Assembly (NCBI GenBank): GCA_964371405.1
Contig: CAYJLV010000008.1
Coordinates: 1 to 64,000 of the forward strand
Direction of reading: 5' to 3'
Length of the DNA stretch: 64,000 nucleotides
DNA from: JAMHWF01 sp964371405
GTDB lineage: Bacteria; Pseudomonadota; Gammaproteobacteria; Burkholderiales; Burkholderiaceae_C
In this document: positions 35,334 to 45,758 of the stretch, piece after piece
Layout of the letters: each line of letters starts with the position of its first letter
Position numbering within the stretch: position 1 is the stretch's first letter
Program-made: the position numbers and the translations under genes
Notes under the pieces: model-generated
Told to the model about the DNA's origin: nothing
Database searches by the model: none
What the model saw: only the letters and a program-made list of their open reading frames with translations

Positions 35334-37007
35334 TCACTTCAGGACGCCCAGGCGCTTGTTGATGAACCACTGCTGCGCGATCGACAGGATGTTGTTCGTC
35401 AGCCAGTACAGCACCAGGCCGGCCGGGAAGAAAAAGAACATCACCGAGAAGACGAGCGGCATGATCCACATCATCTTGGCCTGCACCGGATCGGGCGGCG
35501 TCGGGTTGAGCCAGGTCTGCAGCAGGCTCGACGCCGTCATCAGCAGCGGCAGGATGAAGTACGGATCCTTCGCGCTCAGGTCGGTGATCCAGCCGATCCA
35601 CGGCGCGTTGCGCATCTCGACCGACGACAGCAGCACCCAGTACAGCGCGATGAAGAACGGCATCTGCACCAGGATCGGCAGGCAGCCGCCGAGCGGGTTG
35701 ACCTTCTCCTCGCGATAGATGCGCATCATCTCCTGCTGCATCTGCTGCGGGTTGTCCTTCAGGCGCTCGCGCATCTCCATCACACGCGGGTTGACGGCCT
35801 TCATCTTGGCCATCGACGCGTAGGCCTTGTGGTTGAGCCAGTAGAAGGCGATCTTGAGCAGCACGACGAGGGCGACGATGGCCCAGCCCCAGTTGTGCAG
35901 CAGCTTGTAGAGCTGGTCGAGCAGCCAGAACAGCGGCTTGGCGAGGATCGTGAACCAGCCGTAGTCCTTCACCAGTTCGAGCCCGGGCGCCAGCGCCTCG
36001 AGCCGGTTCTCCTCCTGCGGGCCGGCAAAGAGCTGCGCCTCGGCCTTGGCGCTCGTGCCGGGCGCCACGGCGGGCAGCGCCTGCACCATCGCGATCGAGT
36101 ACAGGTTGTCGGACACCTTGGCGGTGCGGTACTCGCGCGGCGTGCCGGCCGGCAGCAGCCAGGCCGACGCGAAATAGTGCTGCACCATCGCGATCCAGCC
36201 GTCGCTCGCGCTCTTGTCGTGCTCGGCCTTGCCCTTCTCGATGTCCTTGAACTCGACCTTGCGGAACTTGGCCGCGTCGGTGTACATCGCCGGGCCGGTG
36301 AAGGTGAAGTAGAAGCTCGACTCGCCGGCCGGCGGGTTGCCGTCGCGCACGAGTTGCAGGTAGAGCTGCGGCTGCACCGGCGCGGCGCCGTTGTTCACGA
36401 CCTCGTGCGCCACCGTCGCAACATAGCTGCCGCGCGCCAGCGACCAGGTCTTGCGCAGCTTGACGCCGTTGACCTCGGCCGACTCGAACGCGACGTGCAG
36501 CACGTCGGCACCGTCTTCGAGCGCCGTCTTGCCGGGCAGCGCCGTCATCGGCGTCAAGTGGTTCGGCAGCGCGCCGGTGTTGCTGATCAGCCCGGTCTGC
36601 GCCGCGTAGACGCGCTGCGCCGAGCGGTCGAACAGCACGACAGGCTGCTTCGGGTCGAGCGCGTCGGCGTAGCGCAGCAGTTCCAGGTGCACCAGGTTGC
36701 CGCCCAGCGTGTCGAAAGTGGCCTTCACCAGGTCGGTCGACACGGTGACGAGCGTGCCCGGTGCAGGCGCGGCCGCCGGCGCTGCGGGGACGGCGCCGGC
36801 CGCGGCAGCCGGCATGGCGCTCGTCGCCGCCGGCGTCGGACCGCCGGCCGGCACCGTCGACGCGGCCGGGCCCGCGGCGGCGACGGGCGCCGGCTCGCGC
36901 GCGCCGAACAGCGATGGCTGCCCGGTGTGCTTGTTCCAGGCGTCCCACAGCAGGACGAGCGACATCGAGAACACCACCCACAGCAGGGTGCGGCGCATAT
37001 CGGTCAT
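35334..37007 (-). CDS. yidC: Membrane protein insertase YidC
   Basis: 557-residue Oxa1-type insertase for Sec-dependent and independent membrane proteins. An N-terminal helix (RTLLWVVFSMSLVLLWDAW) is followed by a Pro/Ala-rich linker, the periplasmic beta-sandwich P1 domain (about 90-330) and a C-terminal five-helix core. The core includes NWGWAIVALVVLLKIAFYWL, GGCLPILVQMPFFIALYWVL and VMFFFFPAGLVLYWLTNNIL. Length is normal for Gram-negatives. The ATG overlaps the yidD stop (ATGA), giving translational coupling; a terminator lies downstream. Confidence 0.97.
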   Translation of the reverse strand: MTDMRRTLLWVVFSMSLVLLWDAWNKHTGQPSLFGAREPAPVAAAGPAASTVPAGGPTPAATSAMPAAAAGAVPAAPAAAPAPGTLVTVSTDLVKATFDTLGGNLVHLELLRYADALDPKQPVVLFDRSAQRVYAAQTGLISNTGALPNHLTPMTALPGKTALEDGADVLHVAFESAEVNGVKLRKTWSLARGSYVATVAHEVVNNGAAPVQPQLYLQLVRDGNPPAGESSFYFTFTGPAMYTDAAKFRKVEFKDIEKGKAEHDKSASDGWIAMVQHYFASAWLLPAGTPREYRTAKVSDNLYSIAMVQALPAVAPGTSAKAEAQLFAGPQEENRLEALAPGLELVKDYGWFTILAKPLFWLLDQLYKLLHNWGWAIVALVVLLKIAFYWLNHKAYASMAKMKAVNPRVMEMRERLKDNPQQMQQEMMRIYREEKVNPLGGCLPILVQMPFFIALYWVLLSSVEMRNAPWIGWITDLSAKDPYFILPLLMTASSLLQTWLNPTPPDPVQAKMMWIMPLVFSVMFFFFPAGLVLYWLTNNILSIAQQWFINKRLGVLK

Positions 37008-37333
37008 CGGGCGATCTTCGTCAGGTTGGCCTCGTCGGCGGGCGCGCTGCCCAGCCCTAGGCGGGCGAACAATCGGGGCGGCGCGTCAGGCACGGCGTCG
37101 TGGCCGCCGTCGCACCATGGGTGGCAGCGCAGCACGCGGTGCGCCATCAGGTAGCCTCCCGCGAGCGCGCCGTGGCGCTCGATCGCGGCGATGGCATACA
37201 GCGAGCAGGTCGGCTCGAAACGACACGCGTTGCCCAGCCAGGGGCTCAGCAGCAGGCGGTAGCCGCGCAGCAGCACGACGAGCAAGCGGCGCGGGGCCCG
37301 CGCCAGCGATGCGGGCAGCAGCGGTCGCGCCAT
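37004..37333 (-). CDS. yidD: Membrane protein insertion efficiency factor YidD
   Basis: 109-residue small membrane-associated protein. The signature is RGYRLLLSPWLGNACRFEPTCSLYAIAAI, given in two pieces: RGYRLLLSPWLG and CRFEPTCSLYAIAAIERHGA, then HRVLRCHPWCDGGHD. It carries the conserved Cys residues and N-terminal amphipathic helix that associates with the inner membrane near YidC. The ATG at 37333 gives MARPLLPASLARAPRR; the frame is open upstream over rnpA without similarity. It starts 4 nt after the rnpA stop. Confidence 0.95.
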   Translation of the reverse strand: MARPLLPASLARAPRRLLVVLLRGYRLLLSPWLGNACRFEPTCSLYAIAAIERHGALAGGYLMAHRVLRCHPWCDGGHDAVPDAPPRLFARLGLGSAPADEANLTKIAR

Positions 37334-37337
37334 CGGT

Positions 37338-37823
37338 TCAGGTCGGCTGCACGCGCCGCGCGGCGCGCAGCAACAGCTCGTCGAGTTCGTCGCGCACCGC
37401 GAGACGCAGCGCTGCCGACGCTGCACTCACGTAGCTTTGCGTATCGAACGGCGCGCGCAACCGCACCAGCCAGAGGCCGGCGTCGAGCCGTTCTGCATGG
37501 CGCGCGACGGCGGCACGGATCTCGCGCTTGAGCAACGAGCGAGTCACGGAGCGGCGCGCGTGGCGCTTCGGGACGACGACGCCGAGCCAGCAGGCCGACG
37601 GCGGCGATGTGGCGGCCGGCAGAGCCGTAGCGGCCGAGTCATCCACAAGTTGCACTCCGCTTGTCCCCTGACTTGTTGACAACTTCAAATCCTGCACCCG
37701 TTTGCGACCCGCGGCCGGCCCGGCCGCGACGCGATGGACGGCGAAGTGAGCACTGCGCCCGCGGGGCGGCGTGCCCAATGCGCGTTCGAAATCGACCGAT
37801 CGCAGCAGGCGCTCGACCCGCAT
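37338..37823 (-). CDS. rnpA: Ribonuclease P protein component, extended form
   Basis: 161-residue protein subunit of RNase P, which aids tRNA 5'-end maturation. The core elements are present: start LLRSVDFERALGTPPRGRSAHFAVH and the basic helix VVVPKRHARRSVTRSLLKREIR (given as PKRHARRSVTRSLLKR). A Ser/Thr/Ala-rich insertion of roughly 40 residues (about 40-80) separates the N-terminal strand from the VVPKR strand, making it longer than the typical 115-125. The insertion codes over a DnaA-box-like sequence (37639-37647). It lies 12 nt after rpmH. Confidence 0.93.
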   Translation of the reverse strand: MRVERLLRSVDFERALGTPPRGRSAHFAVHRVAAGPAAGRKRVQDLKLSTSQGTSGVQLVDDSAATALPAATSPPSACWLGVVVPKRHARRSVTRSLLKREIRAAVARHAERLDAGLWLVRLRAPFDTQSYVSAASAALRLAVRDELDELLLRAARRVQPT

Positions 37824-37835
37824 CGGGCCGCGGAC

Positions 37836-37970
37836 TCAGACGGCGAGGCGCTTGCGGCCCTTGGCGCGGCGCGCATTGATCACGGCGCGGCCTCCGCGCG
37901 TCTTCATGCGCACGAGAAAGCCGTGCGTGCGCGCACGGCGGACCTTGGAAGCTTGATAGGTGCGTTTCAT
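37836..37970 (-). CDS. rpmH: 50S ribosomal protein L34
   Basis: 44-residue basic ribosomal protein: MKRTYQASKVRRARTHGFL at the start and GGRAVINARRAKGRKRLAV at the end, the canonical L34 sequence. It is first gene of the rpmH-rnpA-yidD-yidC operon, transcribed away from dnaA. The ATG at 37970 is certain; longer in-frame starts are artefacts. Its promoter must lie in the 245-bp gap to dnaA. Confidence 0.98.
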   Translation of the reverse strand: MKRTYQASKVRRARTHGFLVRMKTRGGRAVINARRAKGRKRLAV

Positions 37971-38215
37971 CGTTCGATCCTGTTCGATCCGTCCGTCCCG
38001 TCGCCTGCTGAACGCCGGCGCGAAGCGCGGCAAACGCCAACTCGGGAAACCGGCGATTAGACCAAAGAACGCACTCGACGGTCAATGTCAAGCCCCGAGG
38101 GTGCCTGGATCGCAAGGGAATGACCTGAGGCAGCGAACTGTGGATAACCGCCCCTCGGCGCTTCGCCGGTCGTACAATCCGGCCGCTCCAAGCAACGAGT
38201 TCTCCACAAAAAAGC
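37971..38215. other. Putative replication origin region / rpmH-dnaA intergenic
   Basis: 245 bp between divergent rpmH and dnaA. It contains one perfect DnaA box (38139-38147, TTATCCACA on the minus strand) and a near-match ttctccaca (38200-38208) abutting the dnaA start. A -10-like tacaat (38173-38178) sits 37 bases before the dnaA ATG, with no good -35. Only a small number of boxes and no pronounced AT-rich unwinding segment are visible, so this may be only part of oriC. Confidence 0.55.
38139..38147 (-). promoter_or_regulatory. DnaA box (perfect match)
   Basis: tgtggataa on the plus strand, the exact complement of the R1-type consensus TTATCCACA. It lies about 70 bases upstream of the dnaA start and just above the candidate -10, so it can serve both initiation and dnaA autoregulation. 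Confidence 0.7.
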
Positions 38216-39646
38216 ATGGGCGCAGATCTTTGGCAGCTGGGATGCGATCGTCTCGCATCGGAGTTGCCGGAACAGCAGTTCAATACCTGGATCCGGCCTC
38301 TGCCCGAGGCCGACGTGACGGATCACGGCGGCGACGGCGCGCTGGTGTCGCTGCGCGTCCCCAACCGCTTCAAGCTCGACTGGATCCGCGGCCAGTACGC
38401 CGGGCGTATCGAGGCCGTGCTCAGCGAGATCGCCGGCAAGCCGGTGCGGCTCGAGCTGACGCTCGCGCCGCGCGAGCCGGCACCGGCGGCGGAGTTGCTC
38501 TCGCGCAGCGCGCTGATGGCCGGCGCGTCGCCGGCTTCGGCCGCGCAGGCCCTGTCGCAGGCGCTGCCCGCAGGCTCGGGCATCCCGATCGCCGCGGCAC
38601 TCGCGCCGGCCGCAACGCCGGCCAGCCGCTCGCGGCTCAACCCGGCGCTGACCTTCGACACACTGGTGCCGGGGCGCGCGAACCAGATGGCGCGTACCGC
38701 CGCGCTGCACGTCGCCGGCGCGCCGGGCCAGATGTACAACCCGCTCTTCATCTACGGCGGTGTCGGCCTGGGCAAGACGCACCTGATCCACGCCGTCGGC
38801 AATGCGCTGCTCAGAGATCGGCCCGGCGCGCGCGTGCTGTATCTGCACGCCGAGCAATTCATCAGCGACGTCGTCAAGAACTACCAGCGCAAGACCTTCG
38901 ACGAACTCAAGGCCAAGTACCACTCGCTCGACCTGCTGCTGATCGACGACGTGCAGTTCTTCGCCGGCAAGGACCGCACGCAAGAGGAGTTCTTCAACGC
39001 CTTCGAGGCGCTGCTGGCCAAGCAGGCGCACATCATCATGACCAGCGACACCTACCCGAAGGGGCTGGTCGACATCGATGAGCGGCTCACGTCGCGCTTC
39101 GACGCCGGGCTCACCGTCGCGATCGATCCGCCCGAGCTCGAGATGCGCGTCGCGATCCTGATCAGGAAGGCCGAGAGCGAGGGCACGGCGATGCCCGAAG
39201 ACGTGGCCTTCTTCGTCGCCAAGAACGTGCGCGCCAACGTGCGCGAGCTCGAAGGCGCGCTGCGCAAGGTGCTGGCCTACTCCCGCTTCTCGCACAAGGA
39301 CATCAGCATTCAGCTCGCGCGCGACGCGCTCAAGGATCTGTTGTCGATCCAGAACCGGCAGGTCGGCGTCGAGAACATCCAGAAGACGGTGGCCGACTTC
39401 TACAAGATCAAGGTCGCCGACATGTACAGCAAGAAGCGGCCGGCGAGCATCGCCCGGCCGCGCCAGATCGCCATGTACCTGGCCAAGGAGATGACGCAAA
39501 AGAGCCTGCCCGAGATCGGCGAGCTGTTCGGCGGGCGCGACCACACGACGGTGCTGCACGCGGTGCGCAAGATCGGCGGCGAGCGCAGCAAGAACACCGA
39601 GCTGAACCAGCAACTGCACGTGCTCGAGCAGACGCTCAAGGGCTGA
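38216..39646 (+). CDS. dnaA: Chromosomal replication initiator protein DnaA
   Basis: 476-residue AAA+ initiator. Domain I (DLWQLGCDRLASELPEQQFN, residues 5-24) contains the WIRP segment. A variable Ala-rich domain II spans about 90-135. Domain III has Walker A GGVGLGKTHLIHAVGN (about 181-196), Walker B LLLIDDVQFF and the arginine-finger region RLTSRFDAGL. Domain IV has the DnaA signature RPRQIAMYLAKEMTQKSLPE and GGRDHTTVLHA contacting the DnaA box. Length is normal. It is followed 208 nt later by dnaN. Confidence 0.98.
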   Translation: MGADLWQLGCDRLASELPEQQFNTWIRPLPEADVTDHGGDGALVSLRVPNRFKLDWIRGQYAGRIEAVLSEIAGKPVRLELTLAPREPAPAAELLSRSALMAGASPASAAQALSQALPAGSGIPIAAALAPAATPASRSRLNPALTFDTLVPGRANQMARTAALHVAGAPGQMYNPLFIYGGVGLGKTHLIHAVGNALLRDRPGARVLYLHAEQFISDVVKNYQRKTFDELKAKYHSLDLLLIDDVQFFAGKDRTQEEFFNAFEALLAKQAHIIMTSDTYPKGLVDIDERLTSRFDAGLTVAIDPPELEMRVAILIRKAESEGTAMPEDVAFFVAKNVRANVRELEGALRKVLAYSRFSHKDISIQLARDALKDLLSIQNRQVGVENIQKTVADFYKIKVADMYSKKRPASIARPRQIAMYLAKEMTQKSLPEIGELFGGRDHTTVLHAVRKIGGERSKNTELNQQLHVLEQTLKG

Positions 39647-39854
39647 CAACACTGGGGACAACTCTTGCGCAACACGCGACTCGTCCACAGCACAGCGACC
39701 TGCCGCAAAGTTGTTGTCTGCGAACCAGCCGCTTGCGGGCGCCCGCCGCACACGGTTGTCAACGCGCCAAGCAGTTGATGGAAAAGGGGAAAATGCGGTT
39801 CTCAACAGAAGCCGGCGTCCTCTACTACGACGACCAGATAAGAAAGAGGTTCAA
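39647..39854. other. dnaA-dnaN intergenic region
   Basis: 208 bp with several TTGT/ACAA-rich stretches (gacaac, ttgttgtct, ggttgtcaac) and a weak DnaA-box-like tcgtccaca (39682-39690, two mismatches). It also has a locally A-rich segment around 39780-39793. It may contribute to origin function or carry a dnaN promoter; no confident motif was found. Confidence 0.35.
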
Positions 39855-40961
39855 ATGATCGTGTTGAAAGCTGCGCAGGAGCGGGTCCTCTCCGCCCTGC
39901 AGGCGGTCTCGGGCATCGTCGAGCGCCGCCACACGCTGCCGATCCTGGCCAACGTGCTGCTGCGCAAGAACGGCAAGGCGATCGAGTTCACGACCAGCGA
40001 CCTCGAGATCCAGGTGCGCACGACGGCCGAGCTCGACGGCGATGCTGCGAGCTTCGCGACGACGGTCGGCGCGCGCAAGCTGATCGACATCCTGCGCGCG
40101 CTGCCCGCCGACCAGGTCGTCACGCTGTCGTCGGCGCAGAACAAGCTCACGCTGCAGGGCGGCAAGAGCCGATTCACGCTGCAGACGCTGCCGGCCGACG
40201 ACTTTCCGCTGGTGCAGGAGGCGGCCGACTTCGGTCCGGCGTTCAGCGTGCCGCAGAAGGTGCTCAAGGCTCTCGTCAACCAGGTGCACTTCGCGATGGC
40301 AGTGCACGACATCCGCTACTACCTCAACGGCATCCTGTTCGTTGCCGAAGGCAGGTGCCTGACGCTGGTCGCGACCGACGGCCACCGCCTCGCGCTGGCG
40401 CAGGCCACGCTCGAGGCCGACATTCCGAAGCAGGAGGTGATCCTGCCGCGCAAGACGGTGCTCGAACTTCAACGCCTGCTGGCCGACGACGATGCGCCGA
40501 TCGAGATGCGCTTTGCCGGCAATCAGGCCAAGTTCGCGTTCTCGGGAATGGAGTTCGTCACCAAGCTGGTCGAGGGCAAGTTCCCCGACTACAACCGCGT
40601 GATTCCCAAGAACCACAAGAACCATGTGACGCTGGGCCGCGCGCCGCTGCTGGCGAGCCTGCAGCGCGCCGCGATCCTGACCAGCGAGAAGTTCAAGGGT
40701 GTGCGCCTGAACATCGAGCCCGGTGCGCTGCGCATCGCATCGAGCAACGCCGAGCAGGAAGAGGCCAAGGAAGAACTCGAGATCGACTACGGCGGCGACG
40801 CGATCGAAATCGGCTTCAACGTCACCTACCTGATGGACGCGCTGTCCAACATGAGCCAGGAGATGGTGACGCTGTCGCTGCAGGACGCGAGCAGTTCGGC
40901 CCTGTTCACCGTGCCCGAGCAGTCGGGTTTCAAGTACGTCGTGATGCCGATGAGGATCTGA
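39855..40961 (+). CDS. dnaN: DNA polymerase III beta sliding clamp
   Basis: 368-residue processivity clamp; a head-to-tail dimer that encircles DNA. The start MIVLKAAQERVLSALQAVSGIVERRHTLP, given here as MIVLKAAQERVL and IVERRHTLPILANVLL, is canonical. It continues with ATDGHRLALA (about residue 175) and the C-terminal YVVMPMRI that contributes to the partner-binding pocket. AAGAGG stands seven bases before the ATG. The frame is open upstream of 39855 but is not clamp-like. Confidence 0.98.
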   Translation: MIVLKAAQERVLSALQAVSGIVERRHTLPILANVLLRKNGKAIEFTTSDLEIQVRTTAELDGDAASFATTVGARKLIDILRALPADQVVTLSSAQNKLTLQGGKSRFTLQTLPADDFPLVQEAADFGPAFSVPQKVLKALVNQVHFAMAVHDIRYYLNGILFVAEGRCLTLVATDGHRLALAQATLEADIPKQEVILPRKTVLELQRLLADDDAPIEMRFAGNQAKFAFSGMEFVTKLVEGKFPDYNRVIPKNHKNHVTLGRAPLLASLQRAAILTSEKFKGVRLNIEPGALRIASSNAEQEEAKEELEIDYGGDAIEIGFNVTYLMDALSNMSQEMVTLSLQDASSSALFTVPEQSGFKYVVMPMRI

Positions 40962-41079
40962 GGCCTTTGGCCTCAGACCGAATCGGCTCCGCCGTTTTGT
41001 TTCGCACCCCCTGCCCCCGCCGGGCGGGGGTTCTGGTCAGTTCATGGCCCGGGCCCTCCGGGCCCTCTTGGTACCTGTT
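40962..41079 (+). promoter_or_regulatory. dnaN-gyrB intergenic with GC hairpins
   Basis: 118 bp without recF or other gene. It contains the stem-loop cccccgc/gcggggg (41014-41020 / 41024-41030) and a second perfect stem gggccc/gggccc (41051-41056 / 41060-41065, loop tcc) ending 14 bases before the gyrB ATG. No Shine-Dalgarno is visible between the second hairpin and the start codon. Attenuation or translational control of gyrB is possible but unproven. Confidence 0.4.
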
Positions 41080-43584
<2,505 letters not shown>

Positions 43585-44133
43585 CCGGAACACGCCGCTG
43601 CGTCGGCCGGCGGCGAACGACCGCACGGCGAGCACGCGCGCGCGATTGGTGATAGCCTCGCGGCGCAAGGGTTCGCACCGAACCCCCTCGCTCCTGCCGC
43701 CCATGTTTGTCCATCCGTTCAGCCGAGATTGCTCCGCTCGGGCCGCCCCGGCCAAGGTGGCGGCTGAGCGCGTGGCGGCAGGCGTTGCGCACGTGGTCGG
43801 CCGGGCGCTGGCGGCGCTGCGCTCCTACGGGTCTCCGGCCGTGCCTTCCTGGGCCGTGCGCGGAGCCCAGGACCCCCAAGCCCGGTTCTGAGTTCCTCGC
43901 ACGGCGGGCCACGGGGCCAATGCCCGGTGTCCAGGCATCGTTGCGCGCCCCGGGAATCGATTCAACACGTCTTCGCGTCGTCGCGTGCGACAGCGCGAGT
44001 GCGCGAGTGCGCGCTGTCCCGCCAGCCGGCTGTGAACGGCTGATGGGATGCGCAGAGGTGATCTCGAGAGCCCGGGTCTGCGCCACGCGCCGCCGCAGCG
44101 GTCTGCGGCGTTGACTTGCGAGGCGTCTTCGAC
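43585..44133. other. Intergenic region gyrB to solenoid operon
   Basis: 549 bases with no convincing gene. A 62-codon plus-strand frame (43703-43891, starting MFVHPFSRD) has no ribosome-binding site or family, and overlapping minus-strand frames look like shadows. Structures seen are cctgggc/gcccagg around 43850-43875 and a 7-bp stem cgccgca/tgcggcg (44091-44097 / 44104-44110) just before the next gene. The promoter of the downstream operon presumably lies here. Confidence 0.5.
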
Positions 44134-45075
44134 ATGGAGATCACTTCACGGGCCCTTCGGGCCAAACGATCCTGCGCCAGCGGATTCCGCTGGTTCGCCC
44201 GGCACTTCAAGAGCGCGACGGAGTACCAGCACGTCATCGACGCACTGGTCGATGACGGTCGCGCGGCCGACGCCTGTTGGCTGATGGACCAGTTCGGTCC
44301 CATCGACGCCGTTCGCGTGGTGGACTCGATCTCGGCCGACGCCTTCGTGTTCGCCGGCACGCTCGAGGTGCGCCAGGGGGTGGAGGTGGGATCGCTGATG
44401 CGCGTCGGCGGTTCGCTGCGTGCAGGCGGCAGCCTGCGCATGGGCAACTCGCTGACCGTTGGGGGCGATCTGCATGCAGCGACGGGGATCCGCGCCCTCG
44501 GCACCTTGAAGACGGGCGGCAACCTGGTCTCGGCCTGGAGCGTGGAGGTGCACGACGCGCTGACCTGCGAGGGGGATCTGCGCATTCACGGCGATCTGCG
44601 CTGCGGGGCCATGCTGCGCGTCGGCGGCGCGGCCGTCGTCGACGCGGGCCTCGAGGTCAACGGGCCCGTTCAATGCGCGAATAGTTTGCGCGTCGGCGGC
44701 GCGATCGTCTGCACGGACAGCCTGCGCGCCGCGCATGGCATCCAGGCAGGAAGATCGATCCGCAGCGGCATGCACATCGATGTCGGCTGGGGCGCCGTTG
44801 CCGGCTCGGACATCGCCGCCGAAGGCGCCATCCGGGCCGGCGAATGTGTCGTCAGCGGCGGCGACATACGCGCGGGTGCAGGCTACGGCATCTATGCCGG
44901 ATCGAGTGTGCGACAGGATGCGTGGCCCTCCTGCGGCCGCGTCGTGTCACGGACCCGACCCGAGGGGCTGCTCAGCGGCCTGTGGCAGGGCGACGATGCG
45001 TCGACGCCCCAGGCGAGCAGCCCCGGCCGGCCGTTCGAGCCGGCTGGCATGGCGCTGGCGGAGGCTGCGCCGTGA
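44134..45075 (+). CDS. Hexad-repeat beta-solenoid protein
   Basis: 313-residue protein. The N-terminal 60 residues form a small helical domain (FARHFKSATEYQHVIDALVD, then ADACWLMDQFGPIDAV). About 200 residues of nearly gapless six-residue repeats of the type x-G-x-[L/I/V]-x-[A/V/C] follow (for example GGSLRAGGSLRMGNSLTVGG and GSDIAAEGAIRAGECVVSGG). This is the pattern of a parallel beta-solenoid as in bactofilins or FapA-like (DUF342) proteins. The C-terminal 45 residues are Pro/Ser-rich and likely flexible. There is no signal peptide, so a cytoplasmic scaffold is inferred. GAGG precedes the ATG; an in-frame ATG at 44116 is an alternative. Its stop overlaps the next start. Confidence 0.8.
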   Translation: MEITSRALRAKRSCASGFRWFARHFKSATEYQHVIDALVDDGRAADACWLMDQFGPIDAVRVVDSISADAFVFAGTLEVRQGVEVGSLMRVGGSLRAGGSLRMGNSLTVGGDLHAATGIRALGTLKTGGNLVSAWSVEVHDALTCEGDLRIHGDLRCGAMLRVGGAAVVDAGLEVNGPVQCANSLRVGGAIVCTDSLRAAHGIQAGRSIRSGMHIDVGWGAVAGSDIAAEGAIRAGECVVSGGDIRAGAGYGIYAGSSVRQDAWPSCGRVVSRTRPEGLLSGLWQGDDASTPQASSPGRPFEPAGMALAEAAP

Positions 45076-45758
45076 CGATCGCCGCTTTGCTGCCGATCGG
45101 CTTTGCGTTGCTGCCGGGACGCCTGGAACTGCGCATCGACGTCGGGCACGACACCGACAAGCTCGAGCGCGAACTCGACGCGCTGTACCAGCGTCTGAAC
45201 ACTCCGGGCGACACCCTGCACGGCATTGCGGCCGCGCCGACGAGCCGGCCCGACCTGATCCTGCGCTGGCGCGAGGCGGACGGCGAGTTCTACGTGTACG
45301 TCGAGGACCGCGTGCGGCGGCGCCTCGCCGGGTACACCGTCTTCAACCGCCTGATCGAGCTGGATGCCCGCGCCGACCGTCATCTGCGCGCGCCGCACTC
45401 CAAGTACCGGCCGGCCTACCAGCGTCGCGGCGTCGCGACCGCGGTGTATCGCTGGGGGCTCGATTCGGGCCTGTGCCTGATCACCGGCGCCCGGCAGTCG
45501 CCGGGTGCCTATGCGCTGTGGCGGTCGCTGGCTCGGCACTATCCGTTGCTGTACGTCGACCTGCGCAATCGCGTGTTGCGATGCCTGGGCGCGCAGGTGG
45601 GCGTCGAAGTCCAGGACGATCTGCACACGCGGATGCTGCTGCTCGGCCGGGGGTGGACGGCGGATCGACTCGCTGCCGAGGCCGGCATGCAGGTCCGGGC
45701 CGGGACCGGCCCTGGCGGCGCGGTGTCGTCGTCGGCGCCTTTGAGGCTGCGCCCATGA
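45072..45758 (+). CDS. GNAT-like acetyltransferase-fold protein
   Basis: 228-residue protein starting at GTG 45072, which overlaps the solenoid stop by four bases (GTGA). The acetyl-CoA-loop-like motif QRRGVATAVYRWGLDSG (about residues 117-133), preceded by strands RLAGYTVFNRLIELD and followed by YALWRSLARHYPLLY, fits a GNAT core. The N-terminal 75 residues (LELRIDVGHDTDKLERELDA) are not recognised and may bind a partner. The acetylated target is unknown. Coupled to a tandem universal stress protein downstream (ATGA overlap). Confidence 0.65.
   Translation: MTIAALLPIGFALLPGRLELRIDVGHDTDKLERELDALYQRLNTPGDTLHGIAAAPTSRPDLILRWREADGEFYVYVEDRVRRRLAGYTVFNRLIELDARADRHLRAPHSKYRPAYQRRGVATAVYRWGLDSGLCLITGARQSPGAYALWRSLARHYPLLYVDLRNRVLRCLGAQVGVEVQDDLHTRMLLLGRGWTADRLAAEAGMQVRAGTGPGGAVSSSAPLRLRP

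Noticed and set aside
43703..43891. 62-codon frame after gyrB
   Set aside because: No ribosome-binding site, no recognisable family and overlapping shadows on the other strand; recorded only as part of the intergenic description.
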